Positions 10,970 through 22,918 of a DNA stretch of 64,000 nucleotides are shown here, in pieces. Source of the stretch: Gambelia wislizenii (lineage: Eukaryota; Chordata; Lepidosauria; Squamata; Crotaphytidae); assembly GCA_030847615.1 (NCBI GenBank), contig JAUMIR010000001.1:268459187-268523186 (forward strand), in the 5' to 3' direction. A program made the translations under genes and the position numbers. How positions within the stretch are numbered: the first letter of the stretch is position 1; every line of letters begins with the position of its first letter. Under the pieces are notes generated by a model that saw only the letters and a list, made by a program, of their open reading frames with translations, was not told the origin of the DNA and made no database searches.

Positions 10970-12590
10970 TATTGTTTGCCTAATCCTTAACAAAATATTC
11001 CTCAGCTACACCAGAGTAGCTCTGCTCCAGAACTGTTTGGCCCTAAGAGCTAAGGGACAATGATTCTGTCTAAGCAGATCATCAGCCAGTGGGAGAGAAC
11101 TATAGAATGGCAAAATGCATCAGTCTTTGTTTCTCTCCCAATTGGCCTTGTCCACATGTTCATTTTAAAAATTTGGACATTGGTTGGTAACTGTCGCCAC
11201 ATAGTATGAAAGTGAAAATGTCAAGTAAGCTTTAACCTAAGCTACGATTACATTTTGTGCAAGTTTGGAAAACAAACTTTTTTAATACTACAATGCCATG
11301 CTGGCTGGGGGGTTGGGGGTGGGTTCTTGGGGTTGTAGGCCAAAAAAGGAACTTAAACTTTTCTTTTAGTTGTTGGGACTATATTGCAAATCTTTCAAAG
11401 ACAAGGGATTCTTAACGGCATTTTGGTAGTTCCTGCTGTGTAATAGCTCAGATATCAGCCTTCTTGCTGCCTGAAAAGGAGTGTGAGAAAGAGAGGTCTG
11501 AAACACCTAGTGGAAAATAAACCTTTCTTATGTTCAACTGTATCCCTCAGTTTTCCCTAGAATGCAGCATCTTGTTATCCGTCATCAGCTGGTTGGAGCC
11601 AGCCATATTTTTGCAGTGTACATATTGCCTCAGACATCTTGATCACTCCACTTTGCAATTACAGTATTATTATTTTTTTCATTCACAGAGGGCCTTGCCC
11701 TAGTTTCAATGCAGATTGGCTGTTTGTGTAGCATTTTCTGATGAAATATGTGTCAATTGTTCTATCCCTGCTCCGTGTACTTCACTATTACTGTAATATT
11801 TTGCATCATCAGGTAGTGCAACAGGGTGGAGTAATGCTAAAGGATATGGAGTGGAGAGGAATCTGCTTGTACTTTAGCAGAAAGCTAATTGGCCTTTAGG
11901 GGCTAAGTCTAAGATGCACCAGACGTTCCCACGGCCACACCTTAAGCATGTGAACCAGACCCAAATTCATCCTGGCATTCTGCCTGCTTCTGAGACACTG
12001 GCATTCTTCATTGAATATTCTATAATTAAGAGAACACCATGTGTTTGCGTGTATTGGGGGGGGTATGTGAGATGCACATATGTGTATTCTTTTTGCCAAT
12101 TTACTCCCTCCCCTGCTGTTTTTTATAAAAAAAAGTTTCTTCCCTGCGGGATGAAAATGGAGCACTTCATTCCAAAATAGAGAGGGGAAAGCTCACTGCC
12201 CTGTGGAGCTTGGTTTATCCTAGCTTTCTATGTTTTTGTTGTAGTAGAGGAACATTGAAATGGGCAATCTTCCAGTTGCAGCTTAAAGTTGTGCAGTCCG
12301 GGAAAAGTGTTTACTACTTGTTCCTTCTGACTGCCTAAATAAACCCCAAAATAGAAAGAGAGTTTTAAAAGGGGGTGGACATGTCTTCAATCATTTTCCA
12401 GACTGCTAGTAGCCAAAACACAGTAAAGATCTGAATACAATTTATGTAGTGAAATATCTGTATGTAAAAGCCATATGAAGACAAGAGCGGGTGTTTAGAG
12501 TTATAGTTGGTTGTATATGTTTCGTACAATGGCTAAATACTTCATCATGGAATAATACTCACAACTGAAGCAGTTCTGAGACCCTTTCAT
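10970..12590. other. Non-coding stretch without recognised genes
   Basis: Non-coding, with a G-rich patch near 11307-11325. Short ORFs around 11900-12180 overlap on both strands and have no family motif. Nothing was recognised. Confidence 0.5.
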
Positions 12591-12668
12591 TTTACACTAT
12601 GCTAGTGCTATGATTCCACTTGAACTTTCATAGCAACATTCTCTGGAATCCTCGGATTAGCAGTTTAG
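12591..12668. mobile_element. Partial family C MITE
   Basis: One half of a family C palindrome: CTATGATTCCACTTGAACTT, then CATAGCAACATTCTCTGGAATCC broken at the limit, and GGATTAGCAGTTTAG. The other arm is absent; a family B element begins just after. Confidence 0.5.
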
Positions 12669-12683
12669 GGGAAGAGACATTTA

Positions 12684-13289
12684 GGTACCATCTATACGAG
12701 GGGGGGAAATACGATCTCTTCCAAAGAAGTAGCAATTCTCAGTACTGCGACCTGTCTTAATGATCAATAGAGCCTCCCTAAACTTTACATCCCCCCTATC
12801 CAAGATGGCAGCTGCAAGTGAATTACTCGTGCTTTTAAATCTGCCGCCACCATTTAAAAAAAAAACAAAAAACAGGTTACCATAGTGTGCACATGCGATG
12901 CTTTGTATTTACAAAAGAAGAAAAGAAGAAAAGAGAATAAAAAGATCATGTTATCGACTTACTGAACTCTCACATAGTTGAAATCCAACATGGCAGCTCC
13001 AGGTGCTTTTCCTGTTTGCTAGCCCCGCCCCCATGCTTCTCCAGCCAATAAGCTTACACTGCCTCATTGCAGCAACACAAATGTGACTGTCCTAATGATC
13101 ACACATTCGCGAGCCCTATAGCGCTTTTTAAAAACTTAGAGAAAAGCTCTGAAGGCTTCCCTTCGGAGCTTTATGGTGGATTTGGCTACCCCCCCTTCTG
13201 AATGAAACATATTGATGCAAATGTCCATTTAGACAGATTGCCTTCCATGCGATTTTTGTTTGGATTATTTTCACTGTTTGGACAGGACC
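12684..13289. mobile_element. MITE family B with TTA duplication
   Basis: A 606-bp element from GGTACCATCTATACGAGG to CTGTTTGGACAGGACC, flanked by TTA at 12681-12683 and 13290-13292. Internal landmarks are CTTAATGATCA near 12757, AATCCAACATGGCAGCTCC near 12986, and CCAGCCAATAAGC, CTAATGATCACACATTCG near 13091. No ORF of note. A 3-bp TWA duplication with G-rich short inverted ends fits the PIF/Harbinger pattern. Confidence 0.75.
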
Positions 13290-13677
13290 TTAGAATTCTC
13301 TGTCAGAGAGGTCCTCTAGTGCCTCCAATCAAACTTAAAAACCCCATGAATCCACAGTTTCATAGACTTGTTCCCTGCTCAGGAGACCAGCTTTCTGCAT
13401 AGAAAACAGGTTTTTGTTTTGTTCTGCTGCACAAAAATGCCCCTCCCCCCGAATAATTCCTCTGGAACATGTTGGGACAGTCAAATACAGGGAGAATACA
13501 GCAGAACAATATTATTTTTCATATTTTAGGAGAAAATTACTTTAATCATTTGTCCTTACATGTAAGGATGAAATAGTTGAGGATTTGCACCCCTAGTGCA
13601 CACGCACCAATGTGATACTGATTTATAATGTCATGAGTTTAAACACAATGCTATAGAATCAGGCTGTAATGTTAGAA

Positions 13678-13750
13678 TTCAAAGACATAGTCATGTTAGT
13701 CTGGAATATCAGTTGCAAAGGGATCTTGTAGCACCTTTGAAACTAACTGA
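13678..13750. repeat. Left arm of a hairpin repeat interrupted by a MITE
   Basis: Ends GATCTTGTAGCACCTTTG then AAACTAACTGA. The right part resumes at 14352 with TGAGAAAGAAGTTGTAGCAT. Joined across the insertion, the two parts give the layout of an interspersed repeat that I recall as common in lizards. Confidence 0.55.
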
Positions 13751-14351
13751 GGGCTTGTCTACACTGGCCATAATATGCTGCCTTCCAGCCAGACTATTTA
13801 GTCCCCAAAGCAGGTCCAGAACCTGCCCCCCCAGTTACCACAACAAAATGGGCAGAAGTCCACCCAGTCACACCGGCTGGTATTGGCAGGTGCCTCCGAT
13901 GCCATTGCACGTCACATTATCTGAGGCCGGAAAGGTGCCCCTCAGCATGTGATCAAGGTTGGTCACATACAGGGGACCTTGATCACATGCTGGGGGCCTC
14001 CCTCCCAGTTTCACAGCAACCGCAGCAGCAGCGTCAGCAGCAGCATCTGGTGATGCAGCCTGGCATGCAGATACGGACTCCTGCATTCCTGCTCTGGACC
14101 CATCGGAGTTTTCCCACATGATGCAGATTATTTTGAAACATTTTAAATGGTTTTACCCCATTTAAATAATAGGATGTTATTTTGAAATGTATTAAATGGG
14201 TTTTCCCTGGCTTCCCCATGGCTTTACCTTTGATGTCATCAAGACTGTTTGGAGGTGAATTGGGGCAAGAGCCCTGTGTTGTTTGGACTGCAGGGCTCCA
14301 TCATGGGGGTGGTGGGGAGCCAGGATAAATTGGACCTCTAAACAAGGCCCG
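13751..14351 (-). mobile_element. MITE family A (minus orientation), TGA duplication
   Basis: Begins GGGCTTGTCTACACTGG and ends with the complement-like CTCTAAACAAGGCCCG. The flanks TGA at 13748-13750 and 14352-14354 look like a 3-bp duplication. The core carries GTGATCAAGGTTGGTCACAT and its inverted copy ACCTTGATCACATGCTGG, shared inverted with 16660, 20380, 37160 and 43860. A CAG-rich stretch lies at 14020-14045. No transposase. Confidence 0.75.
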
Positions 14352-14480
14352 TGAGAAAGAAGTTGTAGCATAAGCTTTCGTAGACTTGGTCTTCTTCCTC
14401 CATGCATCTGAGGAAGTAGATCAAGTCTATGAAAATTTATGCTACAACTTTTTTTTTTCCAAAGGTGCTTCCACCGTTTG
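14352..14480. repeat. Right arm of the interrupted hairpin repeat
   Basis: GTTGTAGCATAAGCTTTCGT (14363-14382) faces ATGAAAATTTATGCTACAAC (about 14430-14449), giving a long imperfect hairpin. It continues the repeat whose left part ends at 13750. Confidence 0.6.
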
Positions 14481-15143
14481 TGGGAATAAGTTCCACTGAA
14501 CTCAATGGGAATTACTTCTGCATAAACACGTACAGTATTGTGCTGTTGGTGTGACATTTGAGCCTCAGGTGATACATAACCCACCTGCCATGTTCTCATG
14601 GGTTACCAGTTGGTCTAGCCTGATACCTTTCTGAATTAGCTCTCACTGTATGAAAATGCCAATTTGTGTTGGAAGACTAGAAGTGACTAGAGACTGAGTC
14701 TGGTGTCTGCTTCTGATGGATGAATGAATGGTAGGAAAAGAGGATAGGAAAAGATAGGAAAAGAGGAATGATGTGATAATTTTATTATATTGCAGTTTCC
14801 ATTTATTAATAATAAACCTTTGAACTCTTCTTCACCACCAATAAATCATGCTGGTTGGAGGAAGTATGACACAAATAGTAAACAGTTTAATATATGGAAC
14901 ATCTTGTTACATCTCAGATGGGTCAACACAGAGGAAGATGTATACACTCATGAATGCTTCACTAATATAAACTGATGACTGTTGGAAGTGCAGAAATACT
15001 CCAATTTCATATTCGCCTTTGCTTTCAGGATCTATCAAGAAAACATGGCTACTGTCCCAAGTAACCAGTGTTATTGTCTTTGTTTTATTAATTGTTTTAC
15101 ATTTCTTCATGTATTTCTTTCTTTCTTTTTTAAAAAAATTATA
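14481..15143. other. Non-coding stretch without recognised genes
   Basis: AT-rich non-coding DNA with a short tandem AGGATAGGAAAAGA region near 14738-14766. No gene recognised. Confidence 0.5.
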
Positions 15144-15746
15144 CAGTCGGCCCTCCACATTCTCAGGTTTCCCTTTTGCAGATTTGTTTATTCACAACTT
15201 TGTAGCTGCTGCTTATGTAGTCTCACCTCCTGGCTCCGCTCCTTCAATTCCCATTTTTTTCCCAGTGGTCTCCTGTTCTGCCAAAACCTCCAGCCACTCA
15301 CTTGGGTTTCCAGCTAGCAACCAGGATGTCTCAGCCTTCGCAAGACTTTCCTGGCTGAAATACCTCTCTTCCCCACTCCTTCAGTTCCTCTTTCTCCTGA
15401 CTGTCTCCTGTCCTGCTAATGACTGTCTCCAACCACTTACCTACTCCAGTTTCCAGCTTGCAACCGGGATCTCTCAGCCTCCTTCTCAAGACTGGCTGGA
15501 GGTTGTAGTAGGACAGGAGAAAGAGGAACTGAAGGAGAGGGACGGGGAGGTATTTCAACCGGGAAAGTCTTGAGAAGAAGGCTGAGAGATCCTGGTGGCA
15601 AGCTGGGAAAGGAAGGCATGAGTCTGGGCATTTTGCAGGAAAGGAATCTGGAGCATTCATGTTGCGGGGAGGAGCTTATTCACATTTTTTTTCACTTTCT
15701 CAGGGGTGGTCGGCCCCTAACCCCCACAAATGTGGAGGGGCAACTG
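15144..15746. mobile_element. Tc1/mariner-type MITE with large internal inverted repeat
   Basis: Ends are CAGTCGGCCCTCCACATTCT and AAATGTGGAGGGGCAACTG, preceded by TA and followed by TG (a decayed TA duplication). These resemble pogo/Tigger-type termini. Inside, the block at about 15334-15420 (CTCAGCCTTCGCAAGACTTT onward) is complementary to about 15509-15590, so the element can form a hairpin of some 80-base arms. The open frame 15019-15573 is a by-product of this composition and has no family motif. Confidence 0.8.
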
Positions 15747-16475
15747 TGTGTATATATTAAAAAGACTAGAGGTGACCCAATCAACTCAGCTCTCATGGAC
15801 TATGAAACAAAATTTTCTATTCATATTGTTTCTATTTATTTTACACTACAGAGCATTTTTGTGCATTCGGGACTTATTTAGGATTGTTGTAAATGGCCAT
15901 TTTTCAGGGCCTGCTTGAGTTTTATGTAAACCAGCCTGCCACATTATATTACCACTTTGGTTAAAACAAAGGAATTGCTTCTATCTAATGTCGCATGTAG
16001 GTCTTTGATCCTATTAATTTCACAGTACTGCATGTTAGCAGTGATACCAGAGCCACCATTTACAACCATCTATTTTGGTGCAATCTGAAGGTAGCTGTGG
16101 CATGTAATCCTTTTCCACGATTCTAGTAACACACAGCATGACTCGATAGGTAGCAATAGAATGAAGAACTAGAGTTATGCAGGGCACAGGAGAGACTGTG
16201 GTATCAGTCAGCAGTTCTTGATTGAAGAACAATTGACTATGACCAAATTACTAGTACGGTATTGGGAAACTACTGTATGCACACTGGCATTTTTCTTAGA
16301 AAGTGTGACAGATAAATGATACAGGTATCTAATCCTGTAATCTCAAAGTTTAGGTATTAATCTTTTGACAGTGTGTGTAAAATTTACTCATCTGTTGAGC
16401 TAAGAGCAGCAATTTATTTTAGCTTGGAAAGACTGCAAAAGATAAAACAGTACTGTTCTCATTTGTGGCATCTAT
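15747..16475. other. Non-coding stretch without recognised genes
   Basis: Non-coding; nothing recognised on either strand. Confidence 0.5.
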
Positions 16476-16997
16476 GGGCTCATGTACATAAGCCAGGATA
16501 CACCAGCTTCCCACCGGCATATTATGGCTGTGGAGCTGGCCTGTTCTTCCTGCTACCTGTACAGAACAGTCCAGAGTCCAAACAGACACGCCAGCCCATC
16601 TCTGGAGCCACCCCCATTTTCTTTGCTGACTCAGAAAGCAGGAAGTGGACGAACAACATGTGACTGAAGGCCCCCTGCATGTGACCAGCCTTGGTGACTT
16701 GCTGAGGGACTCCTTCCTGGCTTCCAGGAGAGTTGGGGAGTTCGTGGCAGTGGCAGTAGCGAGGGCTGGAATACCGGATTGGCTTCTGCAGACATGTGAG
16801 GCCCAATCTGGTTTTTGCCACGTGGTAATGGAGTAAACTGAGTATTTACCTATAACACTTTATCAGGCCCAACCCACCTCCCCCCCCCCGTCTCAGCCCC
16901 ATATCTGCCCCGGGGGCAGAAAAATGCCCTGCATCATATGGACTGGAGGGCTCTGAGTTGGGGGCAAGATGGGGTATTAACCCCATGTAGACAAGTC
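16476..16997 (+). mobile_element. MITE family A copy
   Basis: Starts GGGCTCATGTACATAAGCC and ends CCCCATGTAGACAAGTC. The core CCCCTGCATGTGACCAGCC near 16672 and the block GTCTCAGCCCCATATCTGCC near 16891 are shared with 20210-20683 and 43683-44204. The right flank is TTA. The ORFs inside have no recognisable domain. Confidence 0.8.
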
Positions 16998-17805
16998 TTA
17001 TATTTATATCTGTGCAGCTGCAAGTCTTGAGTTTATGCTATGCTGAAATCAATAATTTGATTCTTCAATATTCATGAATTCAATCCTGAAATGAGAGCCA
17101 TTTTTATTGTCATTGCCCATTTAGTTAAAGTCTGATGGAAGGGTGGATCTTCCTTCTCTATCTGGAATGGAAGATTTGCTGCAGTTTTTTAATGGTGTGG
17201 TAGCTAAAGTCTGTGCCAATGATTCATGAGAACACAGCACTAATTTTTGTTAAGCACAGACCCTCATTGTGTTTGAGTACAATTAAGACAAAGCAAATAA
17301 CATGATGATGCTTAATCACTTATCTTTGGATAGGTTTATTTGAATACAGCACTGTTAATCAATCTAAGCAGATAAAATATTTTCTACTAGTCAGCCTTAG
17401 GTGTTCTGTTTCCTTGGTTCTTTAACAGTGTGCTCTTTGGCTTATTATTATTGCTGCCTTACAGATAACATAGAAGACAGTTTTGATACTACTGGTAAAA
17501 TGATTACCTATGTTAACTCCTTGCACCAATATAACCTTTTTAAAAGCCTTGCAAGCATCTGTAATTAATAGGGGTCAGCTTTTGTTGCTTTCAATCTTAC
17601 TACGTCAAATTCTTGCTATGAAATATTCAAGAAAGTTTATAGATTATAGCACCTTATAGATAGACTTAACTAGTCCTGGCAATGTTTTGATGATTATTTT
17701 AAAGTCATAGCCAAATTCTCTTTTGGCATTGAGCAATAATACATAATGTATTGAGCTATAGTACAGAGTCCTTCTGGAATGACATTTTGGCTCACTTTTG
17801 GATTA
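16998..17805. other. Non-coding stretch without recognised genes
   Basis: AT-rich non-coding DNA; no repeat family or gene recognised. Confidence 0.5.
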
Positions 17806-18370
17806 CAGTAGGACCTCTGTATCCATGGGGAATTGGTTCCCTGCCTGACCACAGATAAAGAAATTGGCAGATAATAGCAAATGCCGGAGTTCCCTCGGCA
17901 CCACCACCAGAACCCCCCCCCCATGGAGAAGGGAGAAAGGAGGCGAGGTCTCCTCCTCCCCTCCCTCCTCCGTCCCCCTCCCACCAACTCTGCCACACCA
18001 TTGGAAGCCCCTCTCCCCTGTGCAGAAAGGAGGCAAGAGGTGACCTCATCTTCCCATCCATCCTTCTTCTGTCAGGGCCGGTTTAAGGCACCAGCGGCGT
18101 CAGCATCCACAGGGGGCCCCATCATTGTGGGGGGCCCTGTAGTAACCCTCCTCCTACAAAAACATTATTAGTAATAATCTAAATATCCTGTACTGTGAAT
18201 AGCTTAGGCTGAGTTAGGTTACATTGACCTGAGATAAATGTATGAGCCCCCAAAAATAAAGCATTGCAAGGGCCCCCCAAAATCCCTTAAACCGGTCCTG
18301 CCTGCTGCCACCATCTGAGGATAACTCTTAATCAGAGGATGGCAAATCAGCAGATATGGGGGTGCTACTG
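17806..18370. mobile_element. Tc1/mariner-type MITE containing a nested hAT-like element
   Basis: Ends CAGTAGGACCTCTGTATCC and GATATGGGGGTGCTACTG, flanked by TA on both sides (17804-17805 and 18371-18372). This is the same terminus type as at 24568 and 28299. The pyrimidine-rich interior (17915-18060) holds no credible gene. It is interrupted by an element at 18073-18300. Confidence 0.85.
18073..18300. mobile_element. hAT-like MITE nested in a mariner-type MITE
   Basis: Terminal repeats CAGGGCCGGTTTAAGG and CCTTAAACCGGTCCTG match at 15 of 16 positions. Flanking octamers TCTTCTGT and CCTGCTGC match at five of eight, consistent with an aged hAT duplication. Confidence 0.75.
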
Positions 18371-20209
18371 TACTTCACTTTGGAAAAAAAAAATTCCTTG
18401 AATTCAACCACAAAAGTAGTTGATTCATATTTAAACAGCATGCTGATATTTTGAGATAACAAGGCTTTAAAGAAGGAGCCACCATCTTCCCCAGTTCCTG
18501 ATAGATATGTTCATAAATTTTCCCTCCATCCTGCTTTGAATTCTGAAATCTTAAAACTACCGATCCTGTGATCAGTTTCACATTCACTGAAATCCTCTTT
18601 TCACTTATTAAAACTGCCTAAACCTGAGCCATCAAATTGAAACATTTTACTAATATGCGAGCCAGTTAATACCTTGTTAAATTTGACTACTGGATTTAAT
18701 CATGCCTTGCAGAATGAAATCAAGGTAGAATTACTTACAACTCCTCTGCAAATTATAATTAAGATTTCCTACATAGCTCAGATCTTAGAAGTTCAGCTTT
18801 TTTTGCAAACAGAACAGAACATCAGAATATATAAACTTCTCTGTAAAGTAGTTACATCACAGCAGTATGAAATATTTCTTGTATTTTGAGCAAGAGGCAG
18901 TCCTGTAAGAACAGTAAGCAGAGGAACATGATTTGCTCTCCCCCCCCCTTTTTTTGTTGTTGTTGTTGATTCTACTTTTTTCTTGGGTGGAGTATTTCAT
19001 GCAAAGCCTTCAGATCCAGAAATTGGATTCTGGATTTTAAGAAAAAGAATGATATATGAAGCTAGCATTTTTGTAGTGCAAATTACTGAAATATTTTTCT
19101 TTATAATGCTCTTGCACTCACATTACTGTAATTTTAGTGGTACTTCTGCCGAAGGACATTCTTGTAGATGATACACTTTTGTAATTTACTGGAAACAGGA
19201 AAAAAACTATTCCCAAGTGAAATCTGGATTATTATTATTGTTGTTGTTGTTTTAACCAAAGGTGCCACCAAGTTCAACTGGGTCTGTCTCCAGTCACTTT
19301 TCCATTCCATTCCAGCACGGGAAATGGAACAGCAAGGTCATCCCACAGTTCTAGTGCCATCAGTTGGCTCTCTAGTGGCACTCTGAGCCTTTTCCAGTTG
19401 CTTGTCAGCAACACAATCCTTTCCTTTGAGGTAGTGTGCCATTGGCACCTATCAGAGGAGTTGTTTGGAGCCCTTTGGCTAGGGAGCTCTTACCCTAAGC
19501 TGTGGTCTGGGCCTCATGGTGTCTGTCTTAAAAACAGCCCAACAGTCTTTGAAAATGTCCTTGAAATGGCTGAAGTCCTTGCAGGAGGGATCCTGGTAAT
19601 CAAATGGTGTGTCTTTGAAAATTGACCCTTTTTGTTTCTCAGATAATTTTGCCTGGTAATGCCTGTTTACTGCTATCAGGAAGGGCAAATCTTAACTAAA
19701 TGTGCCTCTATACTGTTCAAAATCCCTCAAGTATGATGGTGCATTTCCTTTTTAACAGGTCTTTGTTTTAAATAGGGTGTTAAAAAAATCTGTGTTTGGC
19801 ACCAGGTTGTGCAGGAAAGAAAGTTATTTTAAATGTCTATTGAGGACATGTTTTTAAAACAGGAAAAAACACAGGACTAGGTTGATAATAGTTTGCTGTA
19901 AAGGTTAGTACAACCTAAATGGCTTTGCCATGTTTTTTAGATGGAACATGCTGTCCTAATCTAGAGAAGGAGGGATTTATTTCTCTGGAATTCTAGGTCT
20001 ACTTTAACATGCATCTGAACTCATTTGCTGTGTGGAAAATCAGACTAAAATGAAAAGCATTATAAAGAGAATAGGCAGTGAAAGGCTCTGTATGCAAAAA
20101 AGGGCTTGTTGCAGTTTTTATACCATGTTGTGAGAACAAAAAACATAAATGCTCTGAGCACAAAACCATTCTAATTACAACTGAATACACTACAGCACTG
20201 GTGACTTTA
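18371..20209. other. Non-coding stretch without recognised genes
   Basis: AT-rich, with a TTG simple repeat at 18955-18968 and another at 19231-19251. No family recognised. Confidence 0.5.
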
Positions 20210-20683
20210 GGCTCATCTACATTTATCTACTTCAGAGCTGGCCTATTCTGCCCCCATTACCTGGAGAAAACTGGCTGGCCTCCAAACAGGATGCTGTCCC
20301 GTTGCTGTAGCCGCCTCGCACCACAACGCTGCTGCCATTTTCTCCACTAATGTGGAAGTTAGGAAGGGGACCTGCCACATGTGATTGCATCCCCCTTGCA
20401 TGTGACCAGCTTTGGTGACATGATGAGTGATCCCTGCCTGACTTCCAGGAGAGTGAGGGAGCTGGTGGCAGCAGTGAGGCACAGCCTGCTGAGGTGGGCT
20501 CCCATAGACATGTGGGGCCTGATCTGGCAGTACCAGAGTAAACAGGGTTTATGCAGGCCCTACCCCAGCTTTCCCCTCTTCCCAGCCCTGTATCTGTTCC
20601 AGGGGTGGTGAGGTGAGGACTGCCTAAAGGCAGATCAAGGTAACTGCCCTGCGTCATTTGGACCAGCCCATGTAGATAAGCCC
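20210..20683 (+). mobile_element. MITE family A copy
   Basis: Begins GGCTCATCTACATTTATC after TTA and ends CCCATGTAGATAAGCCC. Shares the CCTTGCATGTGACCAGC core (near 20394) and the tail with the copies at 16476 and 43683. The 174-codon frame on the minus strand is an accident of this GC-rich element. Confidence 0.75.
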
Positions 20684-21252
20684 TGTTTTGGATAAAGTAG
20701 AAGCAGACATCCTTTAGTCTAAACCCCACCCCAGTCCTATTCCTCTTCTTTCCCATCTACTCTTTTTCTTTCTTGTTGCTGGCACTTGTTCAGTTTACGG
20801 CAGCTTCACGTCTCAGAAAGTCTTTAGCCCTCCCACCCTACCTTGGTGCTGGAATTGCTTTCCTGAATTTCAACAGATAAGAAAGAGAATTGGGTCTTAG
20901 CCATATATTAGTGTCCCTGAAATCTTAAGCTCAGAACAACCACTCCCATGTGTGGGAAAAGATGGAACCATGAGGGATGCTCAGGGGGGGGGGTCATGAC
21001 ATCAAAAAGCAGCTCCTAGCACCACCTTCTGAAATTGTCTCCCCAAGAACTACTAAATCTCCGAAGGCATGGAATATATTGTAGGGGGGGGGGATTCTCC
21101 CCATTTTTCTAAAGCTTTATATGTTGAATAGTTTCTTTTAGAATGAAGAATAAAATGTTTAAGACAAGATGTTCATATTTTTATTGCCCCATACAGTATT
21201 ACTTATAAAACTATGTATCAGATAGACCTTTGTGTTGGATGATGTTCAATAG

Positions 21253-21440
21253 TGCTACTCAAAGTGGTGGTCCATAGATTGGTGCCAGTCCATGATCCAT
21301 TGACTGTCAGACCATGGTGAGTTTTCACCGGGTGCGGGGAGAATCAATTGTAGCCAATGGGTACAAATATGGTCCGTGACACAATGAGCGGGTGGGTGGA
21401 GTGAGTCAATTCCTCCACAACAGATTGCCTGAGAAGCACC
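21253..21440. mobile_element. Possible hAT-type MITE
   Basis: AGTGCTACTCAAAGTGGTGG near 21252 and the inverted-like GCCTGAGAAGCACCA near 21427 recall hAT ends of the CAGTGNTNCTCAAAG type. Duplication unclear. Confidence 0.4.
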
Positions 21441-21480
21441 AATGGATGTTTAGTATCAGATCATTGTAGGTCCTGGTCCT

Positions 21481-22275
21481 GGGGGTTGACTACACAATGA
21501 AAAAAAAAATCCCCTAAGAATGTGAACAGAATGCCATTGGTCCTCACAGGTGATGGCCCATATTCTCTATATTCAGAAGGAGGGGGACTGAAAACTCCAA
21601 ATGGATCGCTATAACAGCTTTCGCTGTTTCTAGCGATCCTTTTTAAAAAGTGTGCGAAGAAGCACACAATTGGTTGTCTGATTAACCAATTCAGAAAGGG
21701 GCACACAGCAAAGCTTAAATCTGATTGGGCAGACCTCAGAGGGGGCGGGCTCCAAAGGGAAGGCTTGCAATATGGGAGCCACCATTGATGTTCTTTTCCT
21801 CCGTTCCACCCCCAACGGGGATTATTAGTACCTGGCCCGTGTTGCACACCATGATTACGAAAATGATTGGGTTGATAGATGGGGAACCCAGAGCTCTCCA
21901 AATGCTCCTCCGTCTCTCTGTGTGAGTGGGTGTCTTCCCCTCTCCCCCTCCCTCCATCGCCTCCCTCTCTCTTCTGCCGCCCCTCTCCGTCTCTATGTGT
22001 GTGCATGTGTGTGTCCCCCTCCCTCCATCGCATCCCTCTCTCTTCCAGAAACTGAAAAAGGGAGGGGGGAAACCCGGGGGAGATTTTCCGCTGGCAGTTC
22101 ACTCGCAGCCACCATCTATCCTTGGGGGGGGGGGGCATGCTCCATGCCTAACTACAAACTCAGGTGCTTTCCCCATCACCAATCTTGCGAATGCATCATG
22201 GGCACAAATGGGCACTGGAGCAAAAGGGAGGTAAGGCAATATTTTACGGAATTAATTCTCCCATCTAGCTGACAC
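21481..22275. mobile_element. Family B-like MITE (diverged)
   Basis: Ends GGGGTTGACTACACAATG and CCCATCTAGCTGACACCC form a weak inverted pair of the A/B type. The interior has the AATTGGTTGTCTGATTAACC and GATTGGGCAGACCTC blocks typical of family B. Pyrimidine-rich tracts at 21930-22050 create long but meaningless ORFs on both strands. Confidence 0.5.
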
Positions 22276-22918
22276 CCTGGTTTCCTTTTCTCAGTTCTTT
22301 ATTTTTAGGAATGAGTGTTTTATGTTTGCTTGACATTAGAGGGGACTAGAAGGGACAAAATTGTTTTCTTTGCTTTTCAAAGATTGGTGGTTTCTTTTTC
22401 TTTTTCTTATTGGTTTTGTTGTTGTTGTTGTTGTTGTTTTATTTTATTGCTTAATTCTCATAAACGGGCAAAGTCAAAGAGGTTCCTTACAGTTCAAGGG
22501 TTTCTTACAGTTCATGGCCTTGTAGTTATTCTGTACTGTTCTATACTTTTAATATGCCAAACTTGATAATTTCATGCCAAATCAAATTAGACACAAGACA
22601 TTTTATGTTCCTAAATTAAGAAAATTATAAAAGGTACATATATTGCATTTTTTAAAAAATGGGGGGGGGGGAAATCCCAGGAAAAAAAACAATCCCTTTA
22701 ACTTTTCTAGAAATTTTACAACTCTAAGAAAAATCAGCAATATAACCAAAAATGCCTCTAAGTGTTCCAGAAGGATACCATGGCTGATGGTACTGAACTC
22801 CCCATTTAGCGAATGAGCAGAACCCCTGCCCTAGTACACATCATCTACCAAACAGTTCCTGTCTCTTATCTAGGCCTGAAGCCAAACGGATACTGTGGCA
22901 TCACTTGTGGTATACTAA
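22276..22918. other. Non-coding stretch with a TTG microsatellite
   Basis: (TTG)n at about 22416-22438 and a G10 run near 22663. Nothing else recognised. Confidence 0.5.

Noticed and set aside
15019..15573. 184-codon plus-strand open frame
   Set aside because: Spans the edge and interior of a mariner-type MITE; no motif, and composition follows the inverted repeat.
20232..20756. 174-codon minus-strand open frame
   Set aside because: Lies over a GC-rich family A MITE, shows no domain or splice logic, and overlaps other meaningless frames.
21461..22138. 225-codon minus-strand open frame
   Set aside because: Product of pyrimidine-rich tracts in a MITE-like region; low-complexity Arg/Gly/Glu/His content and no recognisable family.
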